Positions 8,767 through 18,588 are shown, counted from the first letter of the stretch. The stretch is DNA of 64,000 nucleotides from Armatimonadota bacterium (GCA_017303935.1 JAFLBD010000003.1:124001-188000), one strand, 5' to 3'. Program-made: numbers and translations. The notes: generated by a model from the sequence alone, not told the origin.

Positions 8767-8918
8767 GTTAGATTCCGAAGAGGCTGTGAGTTCATCACTG
8801 TCCCTGCGGACAAGTTGGTCGCTAGGCGCTAAAACCCACGACCTCCTCGGTGCGTTTTACTTGAGTACATTTTTGTTGCACCACCTCCTGTTTTTTAAGG
8901 ATTTATGAATCTTTCGAT

Positions 8919-9923
8919 TCACACTTTAGTAGACGCAACTTTCTCAGAAATCGTTTCTTGGTGCCATTTTTGGACTGCAGCAGCAATTTTTCGTTGGGGA
9001 CTTGGCATTGCGAGTTCATGAAGTTCATTGAGGGCAAACCACTCGCCCTCAGTACCCAGGTCGCTCTCTGCCAAAAAAGCATGGATGCATATTCGGTGGT
9101 GCGTGACCGAATGCGAGAAGCTGATCAGTATTGGTAGTTGAAGTTCAGACTCCGAGAGCTCTGGGAACTCATACATCCCCTCGGCCCACTTGCCGTCCGG
9201 AATCCTTACGAGTTTGACCCTCCCGTTGACCACCTGGACACCGAGGCGTCGTTGCAATCTCACTGTTTTGGGCTTGGTGGACGGGGTCGGAAGCGAAATC
9301 CCGCGTGAGCTGTGCGTTGATTTGCAAGCGGAGCTCACGGGACAATTCGGACAATTGGGAGATTTTGGAGTGCAGATGGTCGCCCCAAGTTCCATCAGGG
9401 CTTGATTCCAGTCACCTGGGGCTGAAGATTGCAGGTTCTGTGCCGCCCAGTCCCAAGCCCCCACGGTGAGCATAGGTTTTGGTTTATCGAATCCCGTCAT
9501 TCGCGCAAAGACACGTTCGACGTTACCATCCACCAGCGGCACTGGTTCACCTTGCGAAATGCTTGCGATTGCAGCCGCCGTGTACCGACCGATCCCCGGC
9601 ACATATTTCTCCAGGAATGCCGCTGTCCAGTTGGAATCGGGCTCGAGCATTCTGGACGCGCCCTTTTGTAAGTTCCTCGCTCGCGAATAGTAGCCGAGCC
9701 CTTGCCAATGTACTAAGACGTCGTCGATGTTCGCCTCGGCAAGCGATTGCAGGGTTGGGAACTTCCGCATCCATCGCTCGTAATAACCGATGACGGTGGC
9801 TACCTGAGTCTGCTGGAGCATCACTTCGCTGACCCAGATTGCATACGGGTCACTCGTACGCCGCCAAGGCAGTTCGCGCCGATTAGCTCGGTACCATCCG
9901 AGAAGCTCTTCGTGCCAACTCAA
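8919..9923 (-). CDS. mutY: A/G-specific adenine DNA glycosylase
   Basis: MutY removes adenine mispaired with 8-oxoguanine. The 334-residue protein has the helix-hairpin-helix GPD fold with Glu33 (WVSEVMLQQTQV), the hairpin VPGIGRYTAAAI and catalytic Asp132 (LVDGNVERV). A 4Fe-4S cluster ligand set follows, Cys184-x6-Cys191-x2-Cys194-x5-Cys200. The C-terminal third is the NUDIX-like domain that reads the 8-oxoG. It starts with TTG at 9923, overlapping the pyrF stop codon (TTGA), so it is co-translated with pyrF. An OGG1-type glycosylase gene lies at 25.9 kb, giving two arms of 8-oxoG repair in this window. Confidence 0.96.
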   Translation of the reverse strand: MSWHEELLGWYRANRRELPWRRTSDPYAIWVSEVMLQQTQVATVIGYYERWMRKFPTLQSLAEANIDDVLVHWQGLGYYSRARNLQKGASRMLEPDSNWTAAFLEKYVPGIGRYTAAAIASISQGEPVPLVDGNVERVFARMTGFDKPKPMLTVGAWDWAAQNLQSSAPGDWNQALMELGATICTPKSPNCPNCPVSSACKSTHSSRGISLPTPSTKPKTVRLQRRLGVQVVNGRVKLVRIPDGKWAEGMYEFPELSESELQLPILISFSHSVTHHRICIHAFLAESDLGTEGEWFALNELHELAMPSPQRKIAAAVQKWHQETISEKVASTKV

Positions 9924-10630
9924 GCCGAGGTGCTCATGAGCCCATAGGCGGCAAGAGTCGCCACCGGATCTTCGGCAGACATCAATCCTCTACCGATCAC
10001 CAAGTAGTCTGCGCCGTCACTGAGGGCCTGAGTCGCCGTCCCGGTTCTGGCGTGATCGTGGACCGACTGGTCGTCCCGGCGGATGCCTGGAGTGACAATC
10101 ACGGCGTGCCCAACTTCGCTTCGCAGGGCCTTCACTTCTTCGGCGGAGCAAACGACGCCATCAATTCCACAACTTACGGCAAGTTTGGAAAGACTCACCA
10201 TTTGGTCAGAAACCGTTCGTTGTATGCCGAGTTCTTTGCTGAGTACGTCTCCGTCCAGCGAAGTGAGGACAGACACGGCAAGTAGCTGTGGCCGTACATC
10301 TTCATCGAACATCGAGGCTTCTTCTGCCGCAGCGACCATCATCGCTTGTCCGCCGCTGGCGTGAATAGTCACCATCCACACCCCGCGCTTCCCTGCTTCT
10401 CGCACGGCGAGGGCAACGGAGTTCGGTATGTCATGGAACTTGAGATCGAGGAATATCCGGTTTGCACCCGCCTCACGAAGGCGATCGACCACGTCGAGAC
10501 CATTCGGCAGAGTTAGCGCGTGACCAATCTTGAATCCCCCCACATACGGGCTGAGTCTTTTGACTGCCAAGATCGCTTCGTCCAAGTTTCCAGTGTCCAA
10601 AGCGCAGATAATTTTGCGGTGTGCTCCCAT
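9920..10630 (-). CDS. pyrF: Orotidine 5'-phosphate decarboxylase
   Basis: PyrF makes UMP, the last step of pyrimidine synthesis. 236 residues from the ATG at 10630, preceded by AGAGG. The catalytic block DLKFHDIPN, the ALDTGN start and the C-terminal phosphate-binding VTPGIR and DYLVIGRGL are all present. The open frame extends upstream to 10879, but those 83 residues are non-PyrF and would overlap the divergent aldehyde dehydrogenase gene. The first gene of a pyrF-mutY pair. The carB halves of the same pathway lie 31 kb away. Confidence 0.96.
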   Translation of the reverse strand: MGAHRKIICALDTGNLDEAILAVKRLSPYVGGFKIGHALTLPNGLDVVDRLREAGANRIFLDLKFHDIPNSVALAVREAGKRGVWMVTIHASGGQAMMVAAAEEASMFDEDVRPQLLAVSVLTSLDGDVLSKELGIQRTVSDQMVSLSKLAVSCGIDGVVCSAEEVKALRSEVGHAVIVTPGIRRDDQSVHDHARTGTATQALSDGADYLVIGRGLMSAEDPVATLAAYGLMSTSA

Positions 10631-10698
10631 GATTTCCTCTTCAACAATTGTACGTGAGTTCGGCCCCTTTCGAACGTCCGAAATTCGATTTCTGCGAG

Positions 10699-10704
10699 TA
10701 ATCT
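10699..10704 (+). promoter_or_regulatory. Candidate -10 box of the aldehyde dehydrogenase gene
   Basis: TAATCT lies 7 bases before the ATG at 10712. No Shine-Dalgarno is visible. Confidence 0.35.
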
Positions 10705-10711
10705 TAACGGC

Positions 10712-12133
10712 ATGGTCATGACTCAAGAACTCCTCATCAATGGCGTTTTCTTTGGCGGGCCATGCGACTCTTCGGTGAGCAAGCAGGTTGTCCACTCGCC
10801 TTGGTCGGGGTCCGTCGTCGGCGTTGCGGCGGAAGCGATGTGGCCGGAAGCAGATGCTGCGATTTTCGCGGCAGTTCAAGCGTTCGCTAGTTGGAAGTCA
10901 ACTCCGCGACACGAACGTCAACACCTGTTGGTATCGGTAAGTCAGATGCTGAGGGACCGGCGGGAATTCTTCGCAGAATTGATGGCGGATGAGATTGCGA
11001 AACCATTAGAAATGGGCCGCGCTGAGGTCAACCGCGCTGCGCTAACGTTTCAACTTGCATCCGAACTCCTCAGCGGCCCTGATTTTGAGACAGCAGATGT
11101 GAGCTATGACCCTCGCAGCGAAGGCGTCACGGCAAGAATTCTGAAAGAGCCTGTCGGACCGGCCTTCTGCATCACTCCTTACAATTGGCCGATAAACTTG
11201 GCAGCGCACAAAGTTGCTCCGGCATTGGCTGCGGGTTGCACGGTTGTTGTCAAAGGCTCCGATTCAGCGAGCCTCTGCACCCTCGCACTTGGAAAATTGA
11301 TGAGTGAGTGCGGCTTCCCGCCAGGTGTGATCAACTTCCTGAATTGCGAGCCTTCGGTAGCAGAGAGAATCGCGCTCGACTCACGAATACGCGCTGTTTC
11401 TTTCACGGGCTCTCCGAAGGTCGGTTGGCATCTGAAATCGAAGGTCACCGACAAGCGAGTCTGCCTGGAACTTGGTGGCAATGCGACCGTGATCTTAGAA
11501 TCCACTCCGAACTTAGATTCAGTTCTGGATTCGCTCACCGCTTCTGCCTTTGGTTACGCCGGTCAAATCTGCATCTCAGCGCAAAATCTTTGCGTTGTCG
11601 AGGAGTTGTACGAAGACACCGTGACTGGGTTGATAGAGCGGTTACCCAAAGCCGGGAATCCGCGGGAGGAAGGCGTTTTGTGCGGCCCGCTGATCAGCAC
11701 TGGCGCGCTCCAATCCGTGCAACTTAGGATGACCTCGGCGGGCGGAACGGTTCATGGCGGTGAAGTTGTCAAGCCCAACCTGATGAATCCGGCGATTATT
11801 GACAATCCGCACCGAATGAGTGAGGCGGTTCGAGAAGAGATATTTGGCCCGGTGCTCAACGTGATACCGGTCAAGCATGTAGAAGAAGCGATCAAACTGA
11901 TCAACGGCTTTGATTACGGGATACATGCCAGCATCTTCTCGCAATCCACTGATGTCCAAGAAACGGCTGCACGCGAACTGCAGGTTGGCGGGGTCGTTAT
12001 CAACGATGTTCCGAGTCTTCGATTCGACAACCTTCCATACGGCGGGATAAAGAAGAGCGGGTTCGGGCGAGAGGGTGTTCGATATGCGTTCGACGAGTTT
12101 TCGGAATACAAGACCGTGGTCACTCGCGGTTAA
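10712..12133 (+). CDS. NAD(P)-dependent aldehyde dehydrogenase
   Basis: 473 residues of the ALDH superfamily. The oxyanion Asn is in TPYNWPIN, the general base Glu in LELGGN, the catalytic Cys in GYAGQICISAQN, and the C-terminal EEIFGPVLNV and PYGGIKKSGFGREG blocks are present. The set resembles the lactaldehyde, succinate-semialdehyde and non-phosphorylating GAPDH branches, and the substrate cannot be fixed from sequence. A second ATG at 10718 is possible. The gene is divergent from pyrF and followed 9 bases later by the ThyX-like gene. Confidence 0.92.
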   Translation: MVMTQELLINGVFFGGPCDSSVSKQVVHSPWSGSVVGVAAEAMWPEADAAIFAAVQAFASWKSTPRHERQHLLVSVSQMLRDRREFFAELMADEIAKPLEMGRAEVNRAALTFQLASELLSGPDFETADVSYDPRSEGVTARILKEPVGPAFCITPYNWPINLAAHKVAPALAAGCTVVVKGSDSASLCTLALGKLMSECGFPPGVINFLNCEPSVAERIALDSRIRAVSFTGSPKVGWHLKSKVTDKRVCLELGGNATVILESTPNLDSVLDSLTASAFGYAGQICISAQNLCVVEELYEDTVTGLIERLPKAGNPREEGVLCGPLISTGALQSVQLRMTSAGGTVHGGEVVKPNLMNPAIIDNPHRMSEAVREEIFGPVLNVIPVKHVEEAIKLINGFDYGIHASIFSQSTDVQETAARELQVGGVVINDVPSLRFDNLPYGGIKKSGFGREGVRYAFDEFSEYKTVVTRG

Positions 12134-12142
12134 ATAGAGGCA

Positions 12143-13534
12143 ATGAAGGTCACTCACGTCGCGCTACAGCCCACGGAATCCAGTCAATCGGCGGGACGGC
12201 CTGCGCTGACTCCGGAGCTATTGGCTGCATGCGGCGCACGGTATAGCCGCAACAATGAGGGCCTCGAAGCGATCCTTTCGAAGATCGATCCTTCCAATCT
12301 CGATAAGTCAGTGGACTCTATTTTTAAGATGGTCGACTATGGTCATCAGTCCATTGCAGACATGGCGCCGGTGGCGATGTTCATCGATGGAATTTCACTT
12401 TGGATGGCCTACGCTGTTTGGGGGAGAGTGCCAACCGCGGGAGGGCAGGAATCTTCGACGCGGTATTTGCGACTTGGCAAAGATGATCTGATCGACCCTG
12501 CCGTGTTGGGAATCGCGCCAAGCGAACAGAACACATGGAAGTTCTTGATGAGCGAGTCGCTGAAGGCATACGATTCGGCGATCGAGGCATGGGAAGAACT
12601 CGGCGAAGCACAGCCAGAACTCACTCGCATTCCCCGCTCGCTGCTTGACGATCCAAGCGAAAAAGCTCAAAAGGCAGTCGCGAGGATGCGCCGAAATTAT
12701 GCCTTTGACCGAGCGAGGTACTTCCTTCCAGTCGGGCTCGCCACGAACATGATGTTGGTGATGTCTGCCCGGGCATGGGTTCAGCTCTGCCAATGGCTCC
12801 TGAGTTCACCGGTCGCGGAGGCCAAGCAACTCGGAAACCTCGTAGTGGAAGAACTGGGCTTGGTCGCTCCGAGGTTGTTGCGACATGCAGTGAAGACTGA
12901 AAGTTTTGCTCAAGGCTGGCAGATGGAATTGGATTCCGCAAAGTCCGAATCTCGGCACCGCGAGCTCGCAGAAGGTGAAGCCATAGACGCTCCAACATTG
13001 GAAATTCACACGCCGAGCGATGTCAAAGAGGCGGATATCGTTCATGCCCTTTCGGCACACCCGCACCGATATTCTTACTATGGCGAGCCGCTTGCGCGAA
13101 CTGGCGTCCGATTTGGATGGGATGCGGTTGCCTTGGCCGAGCTTCGGGATTTGAATCGGCACCGAACTGGGACCAAGTATTGCCCTCCCGTTGCGCGGGG
13201 ATTCTATTGCGCGCTGGATGAGGCACCCGCAGGTTCAAAGGTTGCCGAGTTGGTCAAGCATCTTTCTCACCACGGGACGAGCACCAACAGTCTTTCTCGG
13301 CGGGCGCTGGAGTCCAACGATCCGACTTTTCCTTACTGGTTACTACTTGGAACCCAGTTCCGGTTTGAGCATTTCACCACTGCCGATAAGTTCATTTATG
13401 AAGCTGAGCTTCGGACTGGTCTTGGCGCGCATTACCGATACGCAAAGCATCTCCGAGATTCGCTAGGCTTGTGGTATCAACGATTCCCGCAGACGCGAGG
13501 AATGATCCACGAAGGCGCGGCTGAACCTGAATAA
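12143..13534 (+). CDS. Double-length ThyX-like FAD-dependent thymidylate synthase family protein
   Basis: 463 residues, about twice the usual ThyX length, reading as two related halves. Canonical ThyX has one motif, RHRxxSxNExSxRY. Here the N-terminal half has only the second part (GQESSTRYL, residues 101-109). The C-terminal half has only the first part (NRHRTGTKY, Arg339-His340-Arg341). The C-terminal FEHFTTADKFIYEAELRTG and HYRYAKHLRDSLG also look ThyX-like. ThyX makes dTMP from dUMP using methylenetetrahydrofolate and FADH2. Whether this protein is catalytic or a degenerate relative is unclear. A GAGG lies just before the start, and the gene is probably in an operon with the aldehyde dehydrogenase. 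Confidence 0.72.
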   Translation: MKVTHVALQPTESSQSAGRPALTPELLAACGARYSRNNEGLEAILSKIDPSNLDKSVDSIFKMVDYGHQSIADMAPVAMFIDGISLWMAYAVWGRVPTAGGQESSTRYLRLGKDDLIDPAVLGIAPSEQNTWKFLMSESLKAYDSAIEAWEELGEAQPELTRIPRSLLDDPSEKAQKAVARMRRNYAFDRARYFLPVGLATNMMLVMSARAWVQLCQWLLSSPVAEAKQLGNLVVEELGLVAPRLLRHAVKTESFAQGWQMELDSAKSESRHRELAEGEAIDAPTLEIHTPSDVKEADIVHALSAHPHRYSYYGEPLARTGVRFGWDAVALAELRDLNRHRTGTKYCPPVARGFYCALDEAPAGSKVAELVKHLSHHGTSTNSLSRRALESNDPTFPYWLLLGTQFRFEHFTTADKFIYEAELRTGLGAHYRYAKHLRDSLGLWYQRFPQTRGMIHEGAAEPE

Positions 13535-13543
13535 TGGATTGAC

Positions 13544-14878
13544 TTAGAGAGTGTTTGGAATCGAAGTCAAACGCATTTCGGTCGCAAACTCTTCCGCAGC
13601 CGACTTCATCTTAGATTTCTCGTCGTTGCTGACGGCGCCCATCTTGAAGATCGCAGCGGTGATTCGCAGGAGTTCTCTCGGCTCAAACTGTCGGAGAGTG
13701 ACCTGTTGTTGTTCGTTGTTTGGCCACCGGACGGTCATGTCGCCACGACCGACGCCGTACAGCTCATAGTCTTTATCTGTCGAGCCGCCGCCACCAGAAA
13801 CTCTCAGTGGATTCGTCTCTGTTGTAGCCTGCACTGAAGTCGTGATCCAGGCGACAAACTCGGCGAGCCGCTTATAACGCGCGATTGTCGCGTCGTACCG
13901 AGAATCGCCGCGCATTGCCAATCTATCGGCGGCGGTCGCGAATTCGTAGGAGGAGGCAAACTTGGCGATCTCCTCGTCAACGGGCAGATCACCTGGAGTT
14001 GGTGCACCTCCGGTCGACTGCGGCTTGCTTCCGTCAGGTTCCTTTGTTTCTTCGGTGGTGGGCTTGGTGGATTCGCGCGAAGGGTCGTTCCCTCCCACAG
14101 AAGGTCGGTGAGTTGGGGTGGTCCGGTCGTTTGATGCCACAGGCTTCTTGGAATTACCGGTGCTAGCCAATGGTTTTGAGAACTGCGTGACGATAAATGC
14201 CAGTGCGGCGACACAAATTGCGATGCCAGCGACGATCAGCACGAGTTTGCCTCCGCTTGGCGAAGGATCGCTGTGAACACTATCCAGCTCCAATCCAGAG
14301 ATCACATTGGCTTGGGGCTTGACTGCGGGCGCGGGTTCATCAATTGGCGGCACCATCCAGACGTCGACAGTCTCAATGATATGTTTCAGATTGCGTGGTC
14401 CGAGGTTCGTTGCTTTCAGGTTGACTTTGCCTTTGACGACCTCGTACACCGCGGAGGATAGGCAGATTCCGCCCGGTTTAGCTTCGGTTTGGAGCCTTGC
14501 GGCGACGTTTACGCCATCGCCCACTACATCTCCTTCCAAAATCACGACATCGCCGAGGTGGATTCCGAGCCGGTGCTTGAGCGACTCACTGGCACCAAAT
14601 TCGAGCGCGTTTGCGAACATGCGCTTTTGGACTTCGATCGCAACGTTGACTGCTTCGACGGCGCTGGAGAAGACCATGAGCAAGCCATCGCCCGTGCCTT
14701 TGATCACCAGCGCTTGGTGCGCATTCGCAATGTTTCGAATCTGATCGATGTCTCGATTCAGAAGTCGAAGCGTTTTGGCCTCGTCCATGTTGGCAAGCGT
14801 CGAAAAACCGACCACGTCGGTAAACACGATTGCTGCAAGCATCCGTTGCCCTGTTGATTTTGAATCCACGTCACTCAT
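13544..14878 (-). CDS. Class III adenylate cyclase domain protein with membrane span and C-terminal extension
   Basis: 444 residues. Residues 13-180 form a class III cyclase catalytic domain with metal Asp21 (FTDVVGFS) and Asp64 ([11 protein letters not shown]). The adenine-specifying pair is Lys60 and Asp121, and transition-state Asn124 and Arg128 lie in [11 protein letters not shown]. All key residues are present, so cAMP production is likely. A single membrane helix spans about 211-232. A Thr/Pro/Ser-rich linker follows, then a C-terminal domain of about 150 residues that I do not recognise, presumably outside the cytoplasm. It converges with the ThyX-like gene. Confidence 0.9.
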   Translation of the reverse strand: MSDVDSKSTGQRMLAAIVFTDVVGFSTLANMDEAKTLRLLNRDIDQIRNIANAHQALVIKGTGDGLLMVFSSAVEAVNVAIEVQKRMFANALEFGASESLKHRLGIHLGDVVILEGDVVGDGVNVAARLQTEAKPGGICLSSAVYEVVKGKVNLKATNLGPRNLKHIIETVDVWMVPPIDEPAPAVKPQANVISGLELDSVHSDPSPSGGKLVLIVAGIAICVAALAFIVTQFSKPLASTGNSKKPVASNDRTTPTHRPSVGGNDPSRESTKPTTEETKEPDGSKPQSTGGAPTPGDLPVDEEIAKFASSYEFATAADRLAMRGDSRYDATIARYKRLAEFVAWITTSVQATTETNPLRVSGGGGSTDKDYELYGVGRGDMTVRWPNNEQQQVTLRQFEPRELLRITAAIFKMGAVSNDEKSKMKSAAEEFATEMRLTSIPNTL

Positions 14879-15014
14879 AGGTAGCCAGCCCTTTAACTTA
14901 GACGGTTGTCTGGTTTCATTGTTGCCGGGTTCGAGAAGTTTGTTCCATTTACTTGTGAAATTCTGGGGCTTTCACCAAACCAGTCGTGGACCAAAGTATC
15001 CTATGAGGCGGCTT

Positions 15015-16664
15015 ATGGAGATCATTCCTTCCTCGGTGAACGTGCTCGACGACGAGCACAAAGCGAACCGCGCGGCGATGGACGCAACGATGAGCGAGTA
15101 TCGCTCGGAGATGCAAAAAGCGATGTTGGGCGGCGGCGAGGAAGCCAGGCAAAAGCACACATCCCGCGGAAAGCTGCTGGCGCGAGACCGAATCGATGCG
15201 CTTGTGGATCCTGGTTCCCCATTCCTCGAATTCAGCACTCTGGCCGGACATGGCATGTACAACGGTGATGCGCCGTGCGCTGGCGTCGTTACCGGAATTG
15301 GACGAATCCACAATCGAGAGTGCGTGATCGTCGCGAACGATGCAACCGTTAAAGGCGGAACTTACTTCCCGATCACCGTCAAAAAACATCTTCGCGCCCA
15401 GGAAATCGCTCTCGAAAACCACCTTCCTTGCATTTACCTCGTTGATTCTGGTGGCGCGTTCTTGCCGTTGCAAAGCGAAGTTTTCCCGGACAGAGATCAT
15501 TTCGGAAGAATTTTCTATAACCAGGCCAACATGAGCGCGGTTGGAATTCCACAGATCGCTGCCGTGATGGGAAGTTGCACTGCGGGCGGAGCGTATGTTC
15601 CGGCAATGTCCGATGAAACGGTCATCGTGAAGAAGCAAGGCACGATTTTCTTGGGCGGTCCTCCGCTGGTGAAGGCGGCAACTGGCGAGATCGTTTCGGC
15701 AGAAGAACTCGGCGGTGCCGACGTTCACACCAAGGTCAGCGGGGTCGCCGACCACTACGCTGAAAATGATGCCCACGCCATCGAGATTCTTCGCAACATC
15801 GTGGAATCGCTCGGAAACTCTTCCCTGACCTGGAGCGCTCGCGGTCGCGGATTTGCGCCGCCTAGTGAACCGGAAGATCCGATTCACAACGTCGAAGACC
15901 TTTACTCCTTGGTGCCCAGTGATTCGAAGACTCCGATGAACATGCGTGAGGTTCTTTCGCGGCTGGTGGATGGTTCCCGATTCCAAGAGTTCAAGGCGAA
16001 TTACGGCACAACTCTGATCTGCGGATTCGCGCGATTCTACGGTCACTTGGCCGGGGTGATCGCCAACGACGGGATTCTATTCAGCGAAAGCGCGCAGAAG
16101 GGTGCTCACTTCATCGAGGTTTGTTGCCAACGCGGGATTCCGTTGGTTTTCTTGCAGAACATCACAGGATTCATGGTGGGCAAAAAGTACGAAAACGAGG
16201 GAATCGCCAAGCACGGCGCGAAGCTGGTGACTGCCGTGAGCACCGCCAACGTACCCAAGTTCTCTGTGATCGTTGGAGGCTCTTATGGTGCCGGTAACTA
16301 CGGCATGTGCGGCCGGGCGTTCCAGCCTCGCCAGCTCTGGATGTGGCCCAACGCGCGAATCAGCGTGATGGGTGGCGAGCAAGCTGCAAATGTTTTGCTA
16401 CGAGTGAAGCTCGATCAGATGGCAGCGAAAATGGGTGGCAACCCGTCGGACGAAGAGCTGATGGACTTCGCCGCTCAAGAAGAATTCCGGCGACCAACGC
16501 TCGAAAAGTATCAAGCTGAGTCGTCGTGCTACTTCTCGTCGGCACGAATCTGGGATGACGGTGTGATCGATCCGGTCGACACTCGAAAGGTCTTAGGACT
16601 TGGGATTGAGGCGAGCAAGCATAGCCCGATCGCCCCACCAAGATTCGGCATTTTCCGAATGTAA
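15015..16664 (+). CDS. Acyl-CoA carboxylase beta (carboxyltransferase) subunit, methylcrotonoyl-CoA type
   Basis: 549 residues from the ATG at 15015, preceded by GAGG. The biotin-dependent carboxyltransferase fold is clear, with [14 protein letters not shown], the long [13 protein letters not shown] block, [15 protein letters not shown] and a C-terminal [13 protein letters not shown]. This pattern is closest to the beta subunit of methylcrotonoyl-CoA carboxylase (leucine breakdown), with propionyl- or geranyl-CoA carboxylase as alternatives. It needs a biotin carboxylase alpha subunit, which is not next to it. The frame is open upstream to 14748, but that stretch is antisense to the cyclase. 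An ATG at 15003 is a second candidate. Confidence 0.9.
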   Translation: MEIIPSSVNVLDDEHKANRAAMDATMSEYRSEMQKAMLGGGEEARQKHTSRGKLLARDRIDALVDPGSPFLEFSTLAGHGMYNGDAPCAGVVTGIGRIHNRECVIVANDATVKGGTYFPITVKKHLRAQEIALENHLPCIYLVDSGGAFLPLQSEVFPDRDHFGRIFYNQANMSAVGIPQIAAVMGSCTAGGAYVPAMSDETVIVKKQGTIFLGGPPLVKAATGEIVSAEELGGADVHTKVSGVADHYAENDAHAIEILRNIVESLGNSSLTWSARGRGFAPPSEPEDPIHNVEDLYSLVPSDSKTPMNMREVLSRLVDGSRFQEFKANYGTTLICGFARFYGHLAGVIANDGILFSESAQKGAHFIEVCCQRGIPLVFLQNITGFMVGKKYENEGIAKHGAKLVTAVSTANVPKFSVIVGGSYGAGNYGMCGRAFQPRQLWMWPNARISVMGGEQAANVLLRVKLDQMAAKMGGNPSDEELMDFAAQEEFRRPTLEKYQAESSCYFSSARIWDDGVIDPVDTRKVLGLGIEASKHSPIAPPRFGIFRM

Positions 16665-16671
16665 TCCGATC

Positions 16672-17679
16672 TTACGGAATCGGATTCAGAATGCCGATCG
16701 TGCGAACGTTGGTTCCTGTATTTCGGAACGATAGCAACACGTCGCCGTTGTTGTTGATCTCTGTTGCTGCAAGCAATGTGTAGCCAGATGGAACGGTCAA
16801 CTTGCTCGACAGATCGACGAACGCGCCCGTATCTTCGTACCAAATGCAAGGTCGATCGGTACCGCTCAGCGTGTATTTGCCAACGATGTCTCCGTTGTCG
16901 TTGATGCCAAACGCGATCCCGTTCGACCCTCCTGGAGGCAGCGGAAGTCGTTGGCGAACGCCGTTCGGAAGGTTGATCTTGAACGGTCCGCTTGAGTCGT
17001 ACCCGACGGCCACATTGCTCGCGTTGGAGTCGGAATAGAATCCGGCATCTTGGAGGATAATTTCGCCAGTTGGCGTCAGAACAAAGGCCTTTGCGCTCGT
17101 TGTGCGGCCCATGACGGTTCCGTTGGCGCTGATTCCTGCGATCTGAGACACGGTTTCGCCTGTTGGCATCGCGTACGAGGTCACGACGTTTGTCGAAGAT
17201 CTTCGGAAGATAGGCTGGGTCGAAGAAGGCTGGAATCCAACCACGGTTCCCGAGTTATTGATCCCAAAGAAGGTGGTCGATTCTCCTGAAACTACTGTGA
17301 TGCCGGTTGTGTCGTAGGCTAGCGTCCCACCTGTTCCAGAAACCGGGCGAGGAGCGGTGCCGTTCAAGCTGTACCCCACGTATTTCCCGCTTGCGTTCAC
17401 GTCGGTGATCACCGTCGCACCAGAACCGCTCGGATCAGGCAACGTCGAACTTGAGCCACCGAATGTGTAGATGCCGCCTAAATTCGTGGTGATCGAAACT
17501 TGGGTGAGAACGGTGTTCGCTGGCGATGGCAAAAAGTCCACGGCGCTCACATCGTCCGAAGTCGAATTCCGGAACGTCAGAGTGTAGTTTGGAAGCTTTC
17601 CGCCCCCAGAGCCTCCGCATCCCGAGAGAATAAGCAACGCCAATGCCGCTATCGCTGTAGTGCCAACTATTTTTGCCAT
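16672..17679 (-). CDS. Lipoprotein with HAF-like repeats
   Basis: 335 residues. The signal peptide ends in the lipobox LSGCG, followed by a Gly-rich linker. The mature part contains repeats of the kind FGINNSGTVVGFQ, ISANGTVMGRTT and FGINDNGDIVGKY, with EINNNGDVLLS near the end. These resemble the HAF repeat of extracellular proteins that form propeller-like surfaces. Function unknown, likely surface exposed. A TATACT lies 9 bases before the ATG. It converges with the carboxylase gene. Confidence 0.82.
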   Translation of the reverse strand: MAKIVGTTAIAALALLILSGCGGSGGGKLPNYTLTFRNSTSDDVSAVDFLPSPANTVLTQVSITTNLGGIYTFGGSSSTLPDPSGSGATVITDVNASGKYVGYSLNGTAPRPVSGTGGTLAYDTTGITVVSGESTTFFGINNSGTVVGFQPSSTQPIFRRSSTNVVTSYAMPTGETVSQIAGISANGTVMGRTTSAKAFVLTPTGEIILQDAGFYSDSNASNVAVGYDSSGPFKINLPNGVRQRLPLPPGGSNGIAFGINDNGDIVGKYTLSGTDRPCIWYEDTGAFVDLSSKLTVPSGYTLLAATEINNNGDVLLSFRNTGTNVRTIGILNPIP

Positions 17680-17783
17680 GGTGAGTGAAGTATACGCCCA
17701 ACCTAGCGAATGTGCCAGGTGATTGAGCCAGTATCAAGTGTCAAACGTGCATCCTTTGATTCCGTTCCTCCGTTTTTGGTTAT

Positions 17784-18524
17784 GTGAGTTGGATTTCTGA
17801 CCCCTCCGCTTGGATGGGGCTTCTGGCATTAGTCGCGCTTGAGGTTGTCCTCGGGATCGACAACATCATCTTTATCTCGATTGTCAGTGGCAAGTTGCCG
17901 CCAGAGATGCGCGCCAAAGCTCGCCAGATCGGTATCGGGCTCGCGTTGATCACCCGCCTGGCTCTTCTTTTCAGCATCACCGGCATAATGAGCCTGAAAA
18001 ACGACATTTTCCACATAGGTAATCAGGGATTTAGTGGGAAAGACTTGGTCCTCATTTTTGGCGGATTGTTCCTGATTTATCATTCGGTGAAAGAGATCCA
18101 TCACAAGCTTGAAGGTGTCTCCGACGAAGAAGGCAAAAAACCTGCACCAGCAACACTCGGTCGCGCCGTTTTCGATATTCTGGTACTTGACGTCATCTTT
18201 TCTCTGGACAGCATTATCACTGCAGTCGGAATGGTGAAGCACATCGAAATCATGGTGATTTCTGTGCTCGTCTCAGTGGCGTTTATGCTCCTGTTTGCTG
18301 GCAAAGTCAGCGACTTTGTTGAGAAGCACCCAACCATCAAGATGCTCGCATTGGCGTTCCTCGTGCTGATCGGTGTCAATCTTCTTGGTGAAGGATTCGG
18401 CCAGCACATCGAAAAGGGATACACCTATTTTGCGATGGCCTTCGCCGTTGTTGTCGAAATGCTCAATATTAAGTTGCGATCTGGCAAGCCGCTGCACTTG
18501 AAAGATTCACACTTAGAAAGTTAA
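17784..18524 (+). CDS. TerC family integral membrane protein
   Basis: 246 residues starting at GTG 17784. Seven or more membrane helices carry the two family motifs LEVVLGIDNIIFISI and FDILVLDVIFSLDSIITAVG, each with paired acidic residues inside helices. TerC/Alx-type proteins are linked to manganese export, metallation of exported proteins and tellurite resistance. I looked for a yybP-ykoY manganese riboswitch in the 100 bases upstream and saw none. The gene stands alone between two lipoprotein genes. Confidence 0.93.
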   Translation: MSWISDPSAWMGLLALVALEVVLGIDNIIFISIVSGKLPPEMRAKARQIGIGLALITRLALLFSITGIMSLKNDIFHIGNQGFSGKDLVLIFGGLFLIYHSVKEIHHKLEGVSDEEGKKPAPATLGRAVFDILVLDVIFSLDSIITAVGMVKHIEIMVISVLVSVAFMLLFAGKVSDFVEKHPTIKMLALAFLVLIGVNLLGEGFGQHIEKGYTYFAMAFAVVVEMLNIKLRSGKPLHLKDSHLES

Positions 18525-18574
18525 AAATGCAAGTATTTATTTCGAGTGGCTCACTCTCAGTTCTTTTAGCCTGA

Positions 18575-18588
18575 TTGACTGCAGTCAA
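18575..18588. promoter_or_regulatory. Perfect 14-bp palindrome upstream of a lipoprotein gene
   Basis: TTGACTGCAGTCAA is fully self-complementary with no spacer. It ends immediately before the ribosome binding site AAGGAAA of the gene at 18599. A DNA operator is more likely than an RNA hairpin, as there is no loop. Confidence 0.35.

Noticed and set aside
14949-16046. Minus-strand open frame of 365 codons
   Set aside because: Antisense to the clear acyl-CoA carboxylase beta gene, with no recognisable domain.
17680-17783. Manganese riboswitch (yybP-ykoY) before the TerC gene
   Set aside because: Looked for because TerC genes often have one. None of the conserved elements is visible.
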